Of a stretch of 64,000 nucleotides of DNA, positions 54,690 to 64,000 are shown piece by piece. The stretch is taken from assembly GCA_944472135.2 (NCBI GenBank), contig OX235270.1, positions 144,723,632 through 144,787,631 of the forward strand, given 5' to 3'. The notes under the pieces are model-generated. The model made no database searches, was not told the DNA's origin, and saw only the letters and a program-made list of their open reading frames with translations. The DNA is from Trichobilharzia regenti (Eukaryota > Platyhelminthes > Trematoda > Strigeidida > Schistosomatidae). A program made the translations under genes and the position numbers. Within the stretch, counting starts at the first letter, position 1; the number at the start of each line of letters is the position of its first letter.

Positions 54690-55010
54690 GGATTAGACTG
54701 ATGTCAGTTCAAATCGCAAATTGCCATCATTTATAGAACTATTGGAAACCAGAGGAGTACTGAACACCTGTTTGGTCCCAGTGTATGACTTTACACCAGT
54801 ACGCCCCCATGACCACTCCCCCGGGAATCGGACCTAGAACATTCGTGTTAAGAAGCAGTGATTGGGAGGGAATTAAGCGTGACCACCGGTCATCGCCAGT
54901 GTCATCGGTGAGTATTATTCGTCACACTTAACCTGGAAGACCCCAATGGTCACAGCTTCTCACTGGAACTTCAGACAACTTCGTCCTGTAGTCCTTCGCT
55001 AGTTCAATTT
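54690..55010 (-). mobile_element. SINE-B, decayed
   Basis: Minus strand keeps the tail (CTGAAAACCAACATTTG), AGTACTCCTCTGGTTTCC, a B-box remnant (GGTCCGATTCCC) and the head region to about 55010. Confidence 0.6.
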
Positions 55011-55079
55011 TCAAGTGTTAGATATTACTGTTACGTAATTATTACAAAGTTTATTGGATATGATGCAAAAATTTAACTC

Positions 55080-55672
55080 TCTGCTCCTTGCAGTCATACT
55101 GTAACCAACTTGTGGAGCGAGTTATATCGGCTGTTGCGCTAGGAACTTGATTTTTCGTGCTCGCTTGAGAACACCTCCCATTACGGCTAAGTAAAGGTGT
55201 ATTTAATGCCATCAACAGTTCAATATTAGACCATCTGGTGCAAATCGGCCACAAAGCTAGCTAGCACTGAAGAATACTTCTCTATCATCTACCGGGTGCC
55301 TAATAAATTACCAAAATCATCGAAGCACCGCATGCTGCAAACAGCAGAGGCTATTGCAATTCGCCTCAAACAACCAGTCCTCTGTGTTCAAAAGAAGCAA
55401 GTCCAGCTAGCCACTACTACTGCACTGGCTGGCCTTCAGTAGAGACTATAAATTCATGAATTTGTATTATTATCTTTCCTAATTTTTCTAACATTCAGCT
55501 TATTTTATGCTGATGCTATGGAACTGCAATCTATCAATATTATTGATTCGACGTTATTTAAGCAGCAACATTAATGTTGTTCATGACACTAATTCATTCA
55601 TTCACTATAATAATGTATATATAACTGTAGAGCCTGATGATGAAGTTGTCGTAAAGAGTATTCTTTGTTCAG
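55080..55672 (+). mobile_element. PLE GIY-YIG C-terminal part and tail
   Basis: Pieces include CGASYIGCCARNLIFRARLR, HLVQIGHKAS, YRVPNKLPKSSKHRML and AEAIAIRLKQPVLCVQKKQV, in PLE order. The tail at 55621-55672 has ACTGTAGAGC, core-like CTGATGA, then GTAAAG instead of GAAA; its end is split by the solo LTR at 55676. Confidence 0.75.
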
Positions 55673-55675
55673 TAT

Positions 55676-55716
<41 letters not shown>

Positions 55717-56175
55717 TGTATATATATATATATATGCTGGTCTCTCTCTTTCTGTTGCTCTCTTAGTCTGTGACCATTTCACTTTGATGAACCTGTCTCC
55801 TTTAACAATGTATATTCCCCTTATATTATATATAATATGTGTGTTTGTTGACAGTCTGATCTTGGTGACATGTATCCATATAAATTGTGTGTTTGTTGAC
55901 ATGTCTGCTATATTTTGCTACGTATATATGGATCGATACTCCATTATAATTAGCCAATCATGTTAAGACTGTCTATTGATTTGTTCACTCACTTGTTTTG
56001 ACATTCATATATATTTTTGCTCTCACACTCTTGTGTGACTTGGATTCTGCTGGTGTTTTGGAAAATAGAAGTATCATCGCAAACCTAGTGGTCTTCTGAT
56101 TTCCGTCTTTCTTGCGTCAGGACTATTAAATTCTCGACCAGTACATAGCAATAATTTGGCGACGAGTACATAACA
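55676..56175 (+). mobile_element. Solo LTR, copy 3
   Basis: 500 bp, TGATATATATAT...GTACATAACA, with the perfect 5-bp duplication AGTAT at 55671-55675 and 56176-56180. Nearly the same as copy 1 (1451-1954), including (AT)n and the internal duplication. Confidence 0.9.
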
Positions 56176-56180
56176 AGTAT

Positions 56181-56577
56181 CCATTCTTTTCAAATGAGAA
56201 ACTTTTTTAGATGTTATTTTAAAGTTTAGGTTTCATAAGGAAAGAAACACCTAAGCGTGTGAAAATTTGGAAATGGTTACTTCCTTCTAGCATAAAATAC
56301 GAGTACAAGTCTTTTTTTATTATGGAATGCAAGCGGTTGTAGAGACAGATAGAAGTGATTGCCTAATAACTATCGACCAACCACTAAAAGGAAGTACCTG
56401 AACAATATATTGGTCAGTGTGTTTGGTAACCAGTGGTTACAACTCACACAGGGATACCCGAAATTGTTCCTTAGAACTTCCTGGAAACTTTCTGATAAGG
56501 TGTATCCACGCAGAAACGTATTGGAGAACCATGTAAAAGGCTAGAACCAAATTGAGAGCTCTTTTTCAGAGGGCATT
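56181..56577. other. Unassigned intronic sequence
   Basis: No supported feature seen. Confidence 0.35.
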
Positions 56578-57010
56578 AATTTAAAATATTCCCTGGAGCC
56601 ACCCACCTATTGCCTTTCCTGCACAGCGATATTAGATGACATTAGATCAGGTTGTAAAACAGTTACTACTGTCCACACCAAAACTTGGAATCAGTCAATG
56701 AAGACTTTGAATGTTGGTTTGGGTCAGTCATGTAGGGAGGTGTGGATTGCCTGGTTAGTGCGCCGTCGAGACGCTAAGAACCACTGGCTTGAAACTGATG
56801 GTGATATGGCTCACCAGTGCAGGTACTTTTGCTCTTCGTCCCCTCTCACGTCGATTAAGTCGTTATTATGCTGCATGTACTGGTAATTCTTGCTCTCATA
56901 TATTTCTGCTGACTATAGTTCTTTTGATTTGTTTCTCTTTATCTTACATGGAGTGTGGAAATTTGAACTGGTGAATTTCTACATAAAGCTGTTCATTGAA
57001 TCTCAGTCAG
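56578..57010 (+). mobile_element. Non-LTR retrotransposon 3' end (family N)
   Basis: Same 3' region as 32560-33060 and 51000-51460: GATGACATTAGATCAGG, the KTWNQSMKTLNVGLGQSCR-like frame, then a 3' UTR ending CAGTCAGTCAGTCAATG. Confidence 0.65.
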
Positions 57011-57155
57011 TCAGTCAATGTATGCTGTCCAGTTATGAACAAAAAACCACATTACTGACAATTTGAACCATTTCACACCATTGAAAGTCAAACATAATTT
57101 CATTCGTATCATAAAACTTTATGATATTTTAAAATACCTGTTAAAAAAAACTCAC

Positions 57156-57338
57156 TTTACCGACCAGATTTTCTGTTTGATGGTGCTGTTTACTCGATGA
57201 TTCATCTGTAATTTGATGGTATGCACCAGGATCAAATGTTGTCTCAGATGTACGAAGTGAAGTCGACAATACACCAGCACCTGTACCGATTTGATCAGGT
57301 TTATGCGAATGATGCAAAAGGATTAGTAAATTAACCAG
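57156..57338 (-). CDS. USP9X: USP9X-like deubiquitinase, exon before the Cys box
   Basis: 183-bp exon, 61 codons, phase 0 at both ends; acceptor TTTATTTTTTCCCAG and donor GTGAGT. It encodes LVNLLILLHHSHKPDQIGTG then a polar stretch ending HHQTENLVGK, which joins AGVHWDV of the Cys-box exon. The leucine-rich start suits a helical repeat preceding the USP domain, as in USP9X. The polar stretch is a likely linker. Assignment rests on the clean splice sites and phase and on its position. Confidence 0.8.
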
Positions 57339-57409
57339 CTGGGAAAAAATAAACAGAAATTGAGATAGATTATGAAAAGTAGAATAGCCTATAAGATCTC
57401 AACTAATCA

Positions 57410-57590
57410 ATTTATTTAGAACGAACAATTTGAACACTGGACCTCACCACCATATCTCCATTTAACTCTGTTCTCCACAGTCTGCCTTAGCGGGCTCCAC
57501 AGTTGCTCGTAGGCTTTCACTCATTCTCATACTGTCTACATGCCATTGTTGGACGTTCAAGTTTTGCTAGCCGGTCTAAAGATGTGAAAA
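57410..57590 (-). mobile_element. Old RTE 3' relic
   Basis: Minus strand fits the RTE C-terminal block: MRMSESLRATVEPAKADCGE-like frames and VKWRYGGEVQCS against [13 protein letters not shown]. Low identity. Confidence 0.45.
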
Positions 57591-58074
57591 AACAGGGAAC
57601 ATTGGACACTATAAATAATTACAGTTAACAAATTTCAAGACTACTGATCCTAAGGAGGCAAGAAGACTGGAATTGAAGTCATGTTTGTGTTTAATAGGCT
57701 GAATTACTAAAAATCCAAAAATTAATACATGAAATCCAGATTACCGGGGGCTTTTCTTCACTTTCAAACATCACTTTTGTCTAATTGATAATGAACAGAT
57801 GGCAGATAACCGAAGATATTGCCAAACAAATTAAGATAAACTCATATATATGAGTAGTACATGTTTAGTCGCTTCACCAAGTTAATAATCGTAGTGTGGT
57901 GAGAGGTGGCTGCTAGCCAAATTGGTAGACAGTATTTTTCGTCAATGTGTATGTCCCAAATATTGGTCGTGAAAAAATATGAACACAGACTGATTCAACA
58001 AACAACCACAGTAAAAACTTTGCGTAGGCGGATACAATTAGCAGATAGATGATCTGACATTCAAGAGATAGTCA
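57591..58074. other. Unassigned intronic sequence
   Basis: No supported feature seen. Confidence 0.35.
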
Positions 58075-58250
58075 CAAAGAGATGAAAGGTTAACTTTCTG
58101 TGAGAAACAACCAATCAGAAGACTGTGTTTTTCTGCTATCAATAATCTATAATATGTACATGAAAATCTATAAATATGTGTTGATTTCCTTAATAAAGGA
58201 TCTGTTGCCTGGCCCTTGTCTTCTCTTGTCACAGTAGACTGTATGTAACG
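58075..58250 (-). mobile_element. LTR fragment related to 59715-60040
   Basis: Minus strand: GACAAGAGAAGACAAGGGCC, GGCAACAGATCC, then TCTGATTGGTTGTTTC in the same order as the LTR at 59.7 kb. Truncated. Confidence 0.7.
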
Positions 58251-58984
58251 CAAATTCAAAGTATTCATTTCCAAACGATTTAAACCAGAGTGAGTCTATG
58301 CAAAGTGATGGAATGCACCTCTTGAAGTTAATATATGAGGCAGCTGGCTTGAAAAAAAAGTGATTTTATAACACATCCTAACAACGGCGCTTACTGTAGC
58401 ATTGTAGCATACTCATATAATGACATAAGTAATATATAATTTAGGTATTTGACATTAAATTATGAATTGGAGAAACTTTTGTGGGGTATTTGTCGGGACA
58501 ATTTCAAAGTTCTTACTCGTCACTGTGACAGTAAATGTTGCTTCATAGTAAAACACATCAAGACTACCGGCTTCTAAGTTAAACACATATAAATATTGCA
58601 TTCTCATGATTTATGCTGTTATATAAGCGACCGGTTGCACGACGAACTATTCGTTTTTACATGTGTCAAATTGGTATCGCTTTAATTTACGTGTATTTAG
58701 GCTATGCTAAACGACCACTCGAAAAAAAAGGATCTTTATTCTTTAAACCATGCCAGTTCACCTAAGTTTCTCACAACACATTTGTCTAATGATAGTCACC
58801 ACTTTCACACACCTAATCCCCTTTATCAGTTTTGAATAGAGAAAGAACAAAAATATTTGCAGGATAATACGAGTTCGTTATATTTTGTGAACTCTCTTCA
58901 ACTGAATACATCTTAAATAAATCAATTATGAGTTACAAAATAGTGTCTGAACATACTTTTTACAGTGACCTCAAGTAATAGACG
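58251..58984. other. Mostly unassigned; PLE-terminal-like repeat at the end
   Basis: 58840-58984 matches 12830-12990 and, inverted, 62330-62410 (CTCTTCAACTGAATACATC). Otherwise nothing recognised. Confidence 0.4.
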
Positions 58985-59714
58985 GAAAGTATGGGCGACA
59001 AAATTTCAATAATTTCTCATATCTTGATGATTTCTAAGAAAATATTCCGTCTTACCTTCTACATCAAGAAGTTAAGACATTCTGGTATAAATCAACCCTT
59101 GCTCCTACAATTCGTTAACTCACACATCCTGCCTATTATTCTCTATTGTTCCCCTTAGTTTTTTCTGGGCTACTGAAGAAAGACTATGCCTTATTACGCA
59201 GGATGTTAAAGGTTATCAGAAGGGTAAGCTACGCGCCACTTAACCAGCTTGTTAATATTCTGGTTGACAAGCACTTCGACTCATGTGCAAAATGGGTTAA
59301 ATCCATTCTATCTAACTCACACCACCCTCTTCATTCACAACTCTCCCCTTGTATCTCATCAGGCAGAACCAGAAGCCTGTTTTATAGAAAACTATATGCT
59401 AGCACTAGGAAGTACAAAAACTCAAACATACCCTACTCGGTTGGCTCGCGTTCTGTGCGATAAAGAAAGCATTAGGCGTGATACCTATAACTTATTAAAT
59501 AGTCAGTAGAACAACTGGGTCTCATCTTTCCAATTCATATCATTTATAGCTACAACGTTTTCTTTCTTTCCTTTCCTTTTCTCTCTCTTTTTTCTCAGTT
59601 ATGTGCTTCTTTGTTTCTTTCTTCCTTACAAACGCTATTAAAACATTCTTCTTCGTTCTCTACACTCTGTTTATCTCGACCTTTTGTTACCGCTCACACC
59701 AGTAAATATGCTAG
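58985..59714 (+). mobile_element. CR1/jockey-like non-LTR C-terminal fragment
   Basis: The plus strand encodes FVNSHILPIILYCSP, then a frame VFSGLLKKDYALLRRMLKVI, HFDSCAKWVKSIL and HPLHSQLSPC, the C-terminal part after the RT of CR1/jockey-type elements. It is interrupted at 59714 by an LTR element; the 3' UTR resumes at 60793. The assignment is to the broad group only. Confidence 0.65.
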
Positions 59715-60040
59715 TGTAACAACAGAAGACAAGGGCCAGGCAACAGATCGTTTTATTATGAAAATCAACACGTATTTATACATATTTCAACAACATTATT
59801 ATAGACAAGCGCAGTCATCTGATTGGTTGTTTAGGTAGACAAACGCAGGCTTCTGATTGGTTGTTTCGGGATTCCTTGACAAATAGAGTTCTCTCTGCGA
59901 ATCATACTCTGCCACGTTAACTTTGCTGTGATTGGTTGTTGACTCAGGCTTGTTCATATTTTCTCACGGCCCATATTAGTGACCTAGACCTTAACGTAGA
60001 TTAGTGCCAACCAATCGGCTAGCAGCCTGCTCTCACCACA
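59715..60040 (-). repeat. 3' LTR
   Basis: 326-bp LTR; begins TGTAACAACAGAAGAC and ends CTCTCACCACA on the plus strand. Confidence 0.93.
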
Positions 60041-60462
60041 CTCGTCCCCCCGTCAAATACGTGCGACTGAATTCGGCTTGATCCACTTGGTGCAGGCGTC
60101 ATCGTTGGCTTGTCTCGCTGTATCCATTTCTGGAGCTCGCTGACGTTCACGCGCCTCTCATTGTTCGCCATTGCGACTGTATCTGCGTAACCCCATCTCG
60201 AAGTGACCATATATGGTCCTTCCCACTTTGGAAACTGTTTGCCTGACCCTGTCGAACATTCGTCCATACTTCGGCCGACACCTTCATATGCTGCTTTCGC
60301 CCGACCGCCCAGCAGCGTCTCAAGTAGCAGCTCCATCGCTGGCAGATCTTGAACGCCACTCAACTGCGCAGAAGCCTTGAAGTCCTGCCCGAAGATCCAT
60401 ATGTCTCCATCAAAAACTGCAGGGTATAGGCTTTTCATTTGTCGGTAGGCAGCGACACCAAA
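60041..60462 (-). pseudogene. Fused gag start and integrase end of an LTR element
   Basis: One open minus-strand frame. The first part (MKSLYPAVFDGDIWIFGQDF, ALPAMELLLE-type Leu-rich stretch) looks like a gag N-terminus. It continues into KQFPKWEGPYMVTSRWGYAD, the C-terminal GPY/F-like module of Gypsy integrases. Protease, RT, RNase H and the integrase core are missing. The junction lies near residue 75 of the frame. The copy must use enzymes from a full-length relative. Confidence 0.75.
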
Positions 60463-60788
60463 TGTAACAACAGAAGACAAGGGCCAGGCAACAGATCGTT
60501 TTATTATGAAAATCAACACGTATTTATACATATTTCAACAACATTATTATAGACAAGCGCAGTCATCTGATTGGTTGTTTAGGTAGACAAACGCAGGCTT
60601 CTGATTGGTTGTTTCGGGATTCCTTGACAAATAGAGTTCTCTCTGCGAATCATACTCTGCCACGTTAACTTTGCTGTGATTGGTTGTTGACTCAGGCTTG
60701 TTCATATTTTCTCACGGCCCATATTAGTGACCTAGACCTTAACGTAGATTAGTGCCAACCAATCGGCTAGCAGCCTGCTCTCACCACA
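60463..60788 (-). repeat. 5' LTR
   Basis: 326-bp LTR reading the same as 59715-60040. Confidence 0.93.
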
Positions 60789-60792
60789 CTAG

Positions 60793-61016
60793 TATCTACT
60801 TTTCTAACGCCTTCAAACACTCTGTTCAATTTTGGCTTTGCTACTAACATGCCAATATGTTGTTGTCAAAACGACCTGAGATTACCCTTAATCTATGTAG
60901 AACTTTATTTATTCTTAATGTACAAACTGGATGCAATACTGTAGTGAAATGCTGAGAATTCCATTCTGTATCACAAGTACTGTTTTGGAATCAAGCAAAT
61001 TATTATTATTATTATT
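60793..61016 (+). mobile_element. 3' UTR of the split CR1-like fragment
   Basis: Follows directly when the LTR element and one CTAG are removed. It ends TTGGAATCAAGC then an (ATT)n run, a typical schistosome non-LTR 3' end. Confidence 0.55.
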
Positions 61017-61259
61017 CAAAGTGTTATAGCTGCATTGATAATCGGTAATGACAGCAATGAACTCAACTGGTGTGCTAATACACCTGTGTGTCCGTTGTAC
61101 CTTCCCTTTCACTCAGCCATGAAAATAACAAAAGACAAAGGCTAGACTGTGACTATAAGATACTTTACAGCTTTTACGAAAACGAAATATCACATTTATA
61201 CATTTTCTTTATCACAATAAAGTTGGCTCACAGCCGTGAGATCGGATTGATCCCACAAT

Positions 61260-62410
61260 AAATCACACTGTTCGCGAGAAAGGATGATACGATGATTTTA
61301 CGCAGGATCCTATTCACAAAGATGATATATGTAGAAAATTATTTAGTGTTAAAAGGTGAGTAACTGTTTATTTAGTAATTAGATAAGGTGGTAGATTTCA
61401 AGATTGCCTTAGAAACACAAATGGATTAGAAATAAAATACAAGATACAACAGAACAAGAGACTTAATTTTTATATATTATATGGTGGGGTGGTTACCAGA
61501 ATACTGAAAGATTAGTCACACTATCATCCTTTTTACATATGTTAGGTCGAAGTCTTTTGATGATAGCAGTGGCGTCTGAGAATCAAAGTAACCATGCTTT
61601 TCTTTGCGCAATGATTATTTTGAAAGTCTGACTAATTTCTACTGTATGTACTGTGTCAATCAGGTGTAGGTGTCTGGCAATTGCACTTAAGAACACTCTG
61701 CTGCCCTTTTTCATACGTAGACTTTTAGTCCTGTGCTTGGAAAATCTAATAGACGCTCTCCTTTTGGTCCTTCCTTTGTACTTTTTACCACAAGTTCAGC
61801 TGAATTAGTTAAATCCAGTTGGTGTTAACCAAGCAGAGCACGCTGCTTATCTACTTTTGACTGGGTTAACGAGCATACTGTATTGTAAAGTGGAATGAGT
61901 CTAGCAGCGGGAAATGTTCTTTTCAACGCCAACTTAAATTCTGTTTTCCCTTCTTGTGGATACTTCTTCATCTTTTTACGCTAGACAGATACAAACTGGT
62001 TTCTATACAACTATTCTGGGTTTCAGTCTAGGTGTGTTTTCCTTCCATATGCTGATATGAAATTTCGATAGTGTCCATTTTCGATGAGGTTTTTTCGATG
62101 ACTGCTAGTTCCCATTCAATCTTATTTTCTGAACGAAATGCCATAGTTCTGCTGAAGAATATTTTCAGCAGACTCCGTTTGTAACCGATTGGGCATAATC
62201 TATGATTATTCAAGTATTGGCAAATTCAGGTTTCTTTCATACAACAGTTGGAGTTTTCAGTCGTCCCAGCATTTCTTCTTCTTATGTTAGCATCTAGGGT
62301 GTAGAACTGGAACTTATAACTGATTTTGTCTAGGATGCATACAGCTGAAGAGAATCCACTAAGTAAAACGAGCTCGTATTATCCTGCAAATATTTTTGTT
62401 CTTTCTTTAT
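61260..62410 (-). mobile_element. Old PLE relic
   Basis: Matches 13080-13870 over most of its length (the AACACTCTGCTGCC, CTTGGAAAATCTA and TTCTTGTGGATACTTCTTCA landmarks). Minus-strand frames vaguely resemble PLE RT and GIY-YIG parts. 62330-62410 is an inverted terminal sequence. Confidence 0.5.
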
Positions 62411-62899
62411 TCAAATCAGCTACATATTTAGAAGTTACGCCTGTCTTTTTAATTTGGTTTTAATAGTCAGTTTTCAAGTAATTTAATCAATTTCCACGTT
62501 AATTAGTTAAAAGAGCGTATACAAGGCATATATTGAAATACATTTATTTAGGTAAAGAAAAAATCCTTATTTATTCAGGTGGTATTTTTCTAATCACAGC
62601 GGAAACATTTCCTTAATATATTAAACCTAATTAATCAATATAAAGTAACATGAATGCATTCTTTGTTTTGTTTCTTTTTGGTCTCAGTTAGCCCAGTACA
62701 CTTTTTTCATGTACCAGGTTGAATCACACTTATCACGTGGGGGCTAACCACACTGTCCATTTGTTCTTGTTCAATAAGGTGAAATAAGACTCAAACCCAT
62801 GGCCTGTTGGACCCTTAAGCTGATGACTCATATCCAGGGGTATGGAGGAGTGTAATTAAAGAAAAGATAGTGAGTGTATTTCGATTAGTTTTATTTTAG
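62411..62899. other. Unassigned intronic sequence
   Basis: No supported feature seen. Confidence 0.35.
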
Positions 62900-63240
62900 A
62901 GCACCAACTTCGTAGCCTCGTATATTCGAGTGTCGGTAGCGTGCATACGTATATATCAAGTGACTTGCTACTGTGGCGATCAGAACATCAGCAGTTCCAG
63001 TAGAATATTTTTTTACACATGCACAGGAATATCCACCCCAAATGGTTGTGCAGAGGAGAAATTCAACAAAACAATAACTCAGTTGTTGAGGACAACTCAT
63101 TCCAATGATCTCCAGGTTCATCTTCTGTTCACAAGAAAAGTCTGAAACTGTGTATTACAGAAATGGTTACTCTAATCACTTTCACTAGTATGGCCTAAAG
63201 GCTTTCTTCTCACTTGTACAATTTTTTATGTAATCCACCT
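62900..63240 (+). mobile_element. Possible PLE GIY-YIG relic
   Basis: IRIYQVTCYCGDQNISSSSR resembles the CxC entry of GIY-YIG, with ISS in place of YIG, and EEKFNKTITQLLRTTHSNDL resembles the IxxHLLxTxHS block. Weak. Confidence 0.4.
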
Positions 63241-63369
63241 TCATTCGTTTTATTCCACTTTCTTTATTTCCAACTCCTAACTTTAAAATATTCTTTATAC
63301 ATATTTTGAAGCTCTCCCGCCGTTTTGAATAATGATCCTGTTCAGAAACTGATTTCATTTAAAGAACCA

Positions 63370-63640
63370 TCTGACAGCGGTCGTGCTGTATCACGAACTG
63401 ACAGAAGTCAGAATTGATGGACTATTCGACTCCCTGCTAGTGGCTGAATGATCTATAAACTAGCCTTGCAACCAGAAGGTCCTGGGTTCGATCACTGGCA
63501 GACGCATACATGTGCACCATTGAAGAGTACCCATCTAAGACGAAACAGTTGTCCACAGTTTCCTGGTTTCCAGGAGTTCTCTAAATGAAGTGAAATCAAT
63601 CAGACACCATCAAATCCATACTTGAAAATAACTGAATATT
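63370..63640 (+). mobile_element. SINE-B, decayed
   Basis: GCTAGTGGCTGAATGATCTA (A box), CCTGGGTTCGATCACTGG (B box), hammerhead remnant (TTGAAGAGTACCC, GACGAAAC, AGTTGTCC) and tail. Ends about 130 bp from the next deubiquitinase exon. Confidence 0.65.
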
Positions 63641-63768
63641 GTTTTAGTCAGGTAATCGACACTCATTCGTTGTTATTACAAAAAGGCTAAAACACAAAAA
63701 TAGAAAGAACAACAATAAAAACATTACTAATAAAATGAGGAGTAACACACTTAAATTAGACAACATAC

Positions 63769-64000
63769 CTTCTCCAAACTTTGACAGTCTATACGGCAAA
63801 CAAACTTAAAAACTCCAACGCGGTTTTCTTTGTTAAAGGCTGAGCACTTTTAAATACATCCAACTGTGGTAGATTACAATGTCGAAACAATGCAGACAGT
63901 GTACGCCGAAGACGTTCTCGTTTAGAACATTTTTGTGATGTCAACTTTGATGCATTTAACAGTGCTGATAATTCTTTCGCTGTTTGATCAGACAGTAGAT
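63769..64000 (-). CDS. USP9X: USP9X-like deubiquitinase, upstream exon (partial), apparent frameshift
   Basis: Continues beyond the window. The minus strand reads LLSDQTAKELSALLNASKLT and TLSALFRHCNLPQLDVFK in one frame. The frame giving AFNKENRVGVFKFVCRIDC and QSLEK up to a consensus donor (GTATGT, 63763-63768) differs by one base. One extra base in the T4 run at 63848-63851 would join them as DVFKKCSAFNK and deliver phase 0 to the next exon. Alternatives are a genuine mutation, or a weaker donor GTATAG after LEFLSLFA. It probably belongs to the helical region before the USP domain. Confidence 0.6.

Larger units (their letters stand above)
59715..60788 (-). mobile_element. Small non-autonomous LTR retrotransposon
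   Basis: Two 326-bp LTRs (59715-60040 and 60463-60788) read the same by eye, with TG...CA ends and a 4-bp duplication CTAG at 59711-59714 and 60789-60792. The 422-bp interior in minus orientation starts with a primer-binding site TGGTGTCGCTGCC two bases after the 5' LTR and ends with a GGGGGGACGAG purine tract before the 3' LTR. Matching LTRs mean a recent insertion. Confidence 0.93.

Noticed and set aside
55683..55735. (AT)n tract as an origin or centromeric feature
   Set aside because: It is a part of a solo LTR also present in copy 1 and flanked by a target duplication.
1..64000. CRISPR arrays, operons, bacterial promoters or terminators
   Set aside because: The window is eukaryotic intronic DNA. 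No regularly spaced repeats or bacterial-type gene order were seen.

Overview
The window looks like nuclear DNA of a schistosome-type trematode. It is AT-rich, has long introns, and is crowded with Penelope-like elements (PLEs), RTE-type retrotransposons, a Merlin DNA transposon and tRNA-derived SINEs that carry hammerhead-ribozyme modules resembling schistosome Sm-alpha repeats. The organism is inferred from this combination, from family knowledge and not from a database search.

One host gene is visible. It lies on the minus strand and crosses the whole window. It is a USP9X/FAF-type ubiquitin carboxyl-terminal hydrolase, read from 64000 down to 3700 in nine exons: 63769-64000 (cut by the window edge), 57156-57338, 53733-53936, 46378-46542, 42926-43008, 38880-39186, 31917-32281, 20502-20821 and 3700-3870. 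From 57338 downward every donor/acceptor pair keeps phase (0,0,0,0,2,0,2,1,1), so the catalytic domain reads through. The Cys box, QQDAF box, zinc ribbon, His box and final Asp box are all present. The most upstream exon appears to need a one-base frame correction at a T4 tract (63848-63851).

Everything else is intronic and mostly transposons. 1-5.1 kb: PLE pieces in inverted arrangements, a solo LTR, a small Sm-alpha-like palindrome and two PLE hammerheads. 5.5-8.6 kb: a near-complete RTE element with a 13-bp target duplication. 8.7-20.3 kb: decayed SINE, PLE and RTE relics and a second solo LTR. 20.9-25.0 kb: PLE and SINE pieces. 25.0-29.65 kb: two almost identical PLE copies head to head in a 4.6-kb palindrome. 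29.97-31.07 kb: a dead Merlin element. 32.5-46.3 kb: SINEs, PLE relics, a nested hairpin region and a solo LTR. 47.1-50.3 kb: a second, decayed RTE copy. 50.4-57.6 kb: SINEs, including an inverted dimer inserted on the splice acceptor of the catalytic-Cys exon, plus another solo LTR. 58.0-63.7 kb: a CR1/jockey-like fragment split by a small LTR element with two LTRs of equal length that read the same, then PLE and SINE relics.

The most unusual points are the SINE dimer that duplicated a splice acceptor, the PLE palindrome, hammerhead modules shared by unrelated SINE families and PLE tails with recurrent loss of the core C3, and runs of exactly 4-bp insertions in two RTE fragments.
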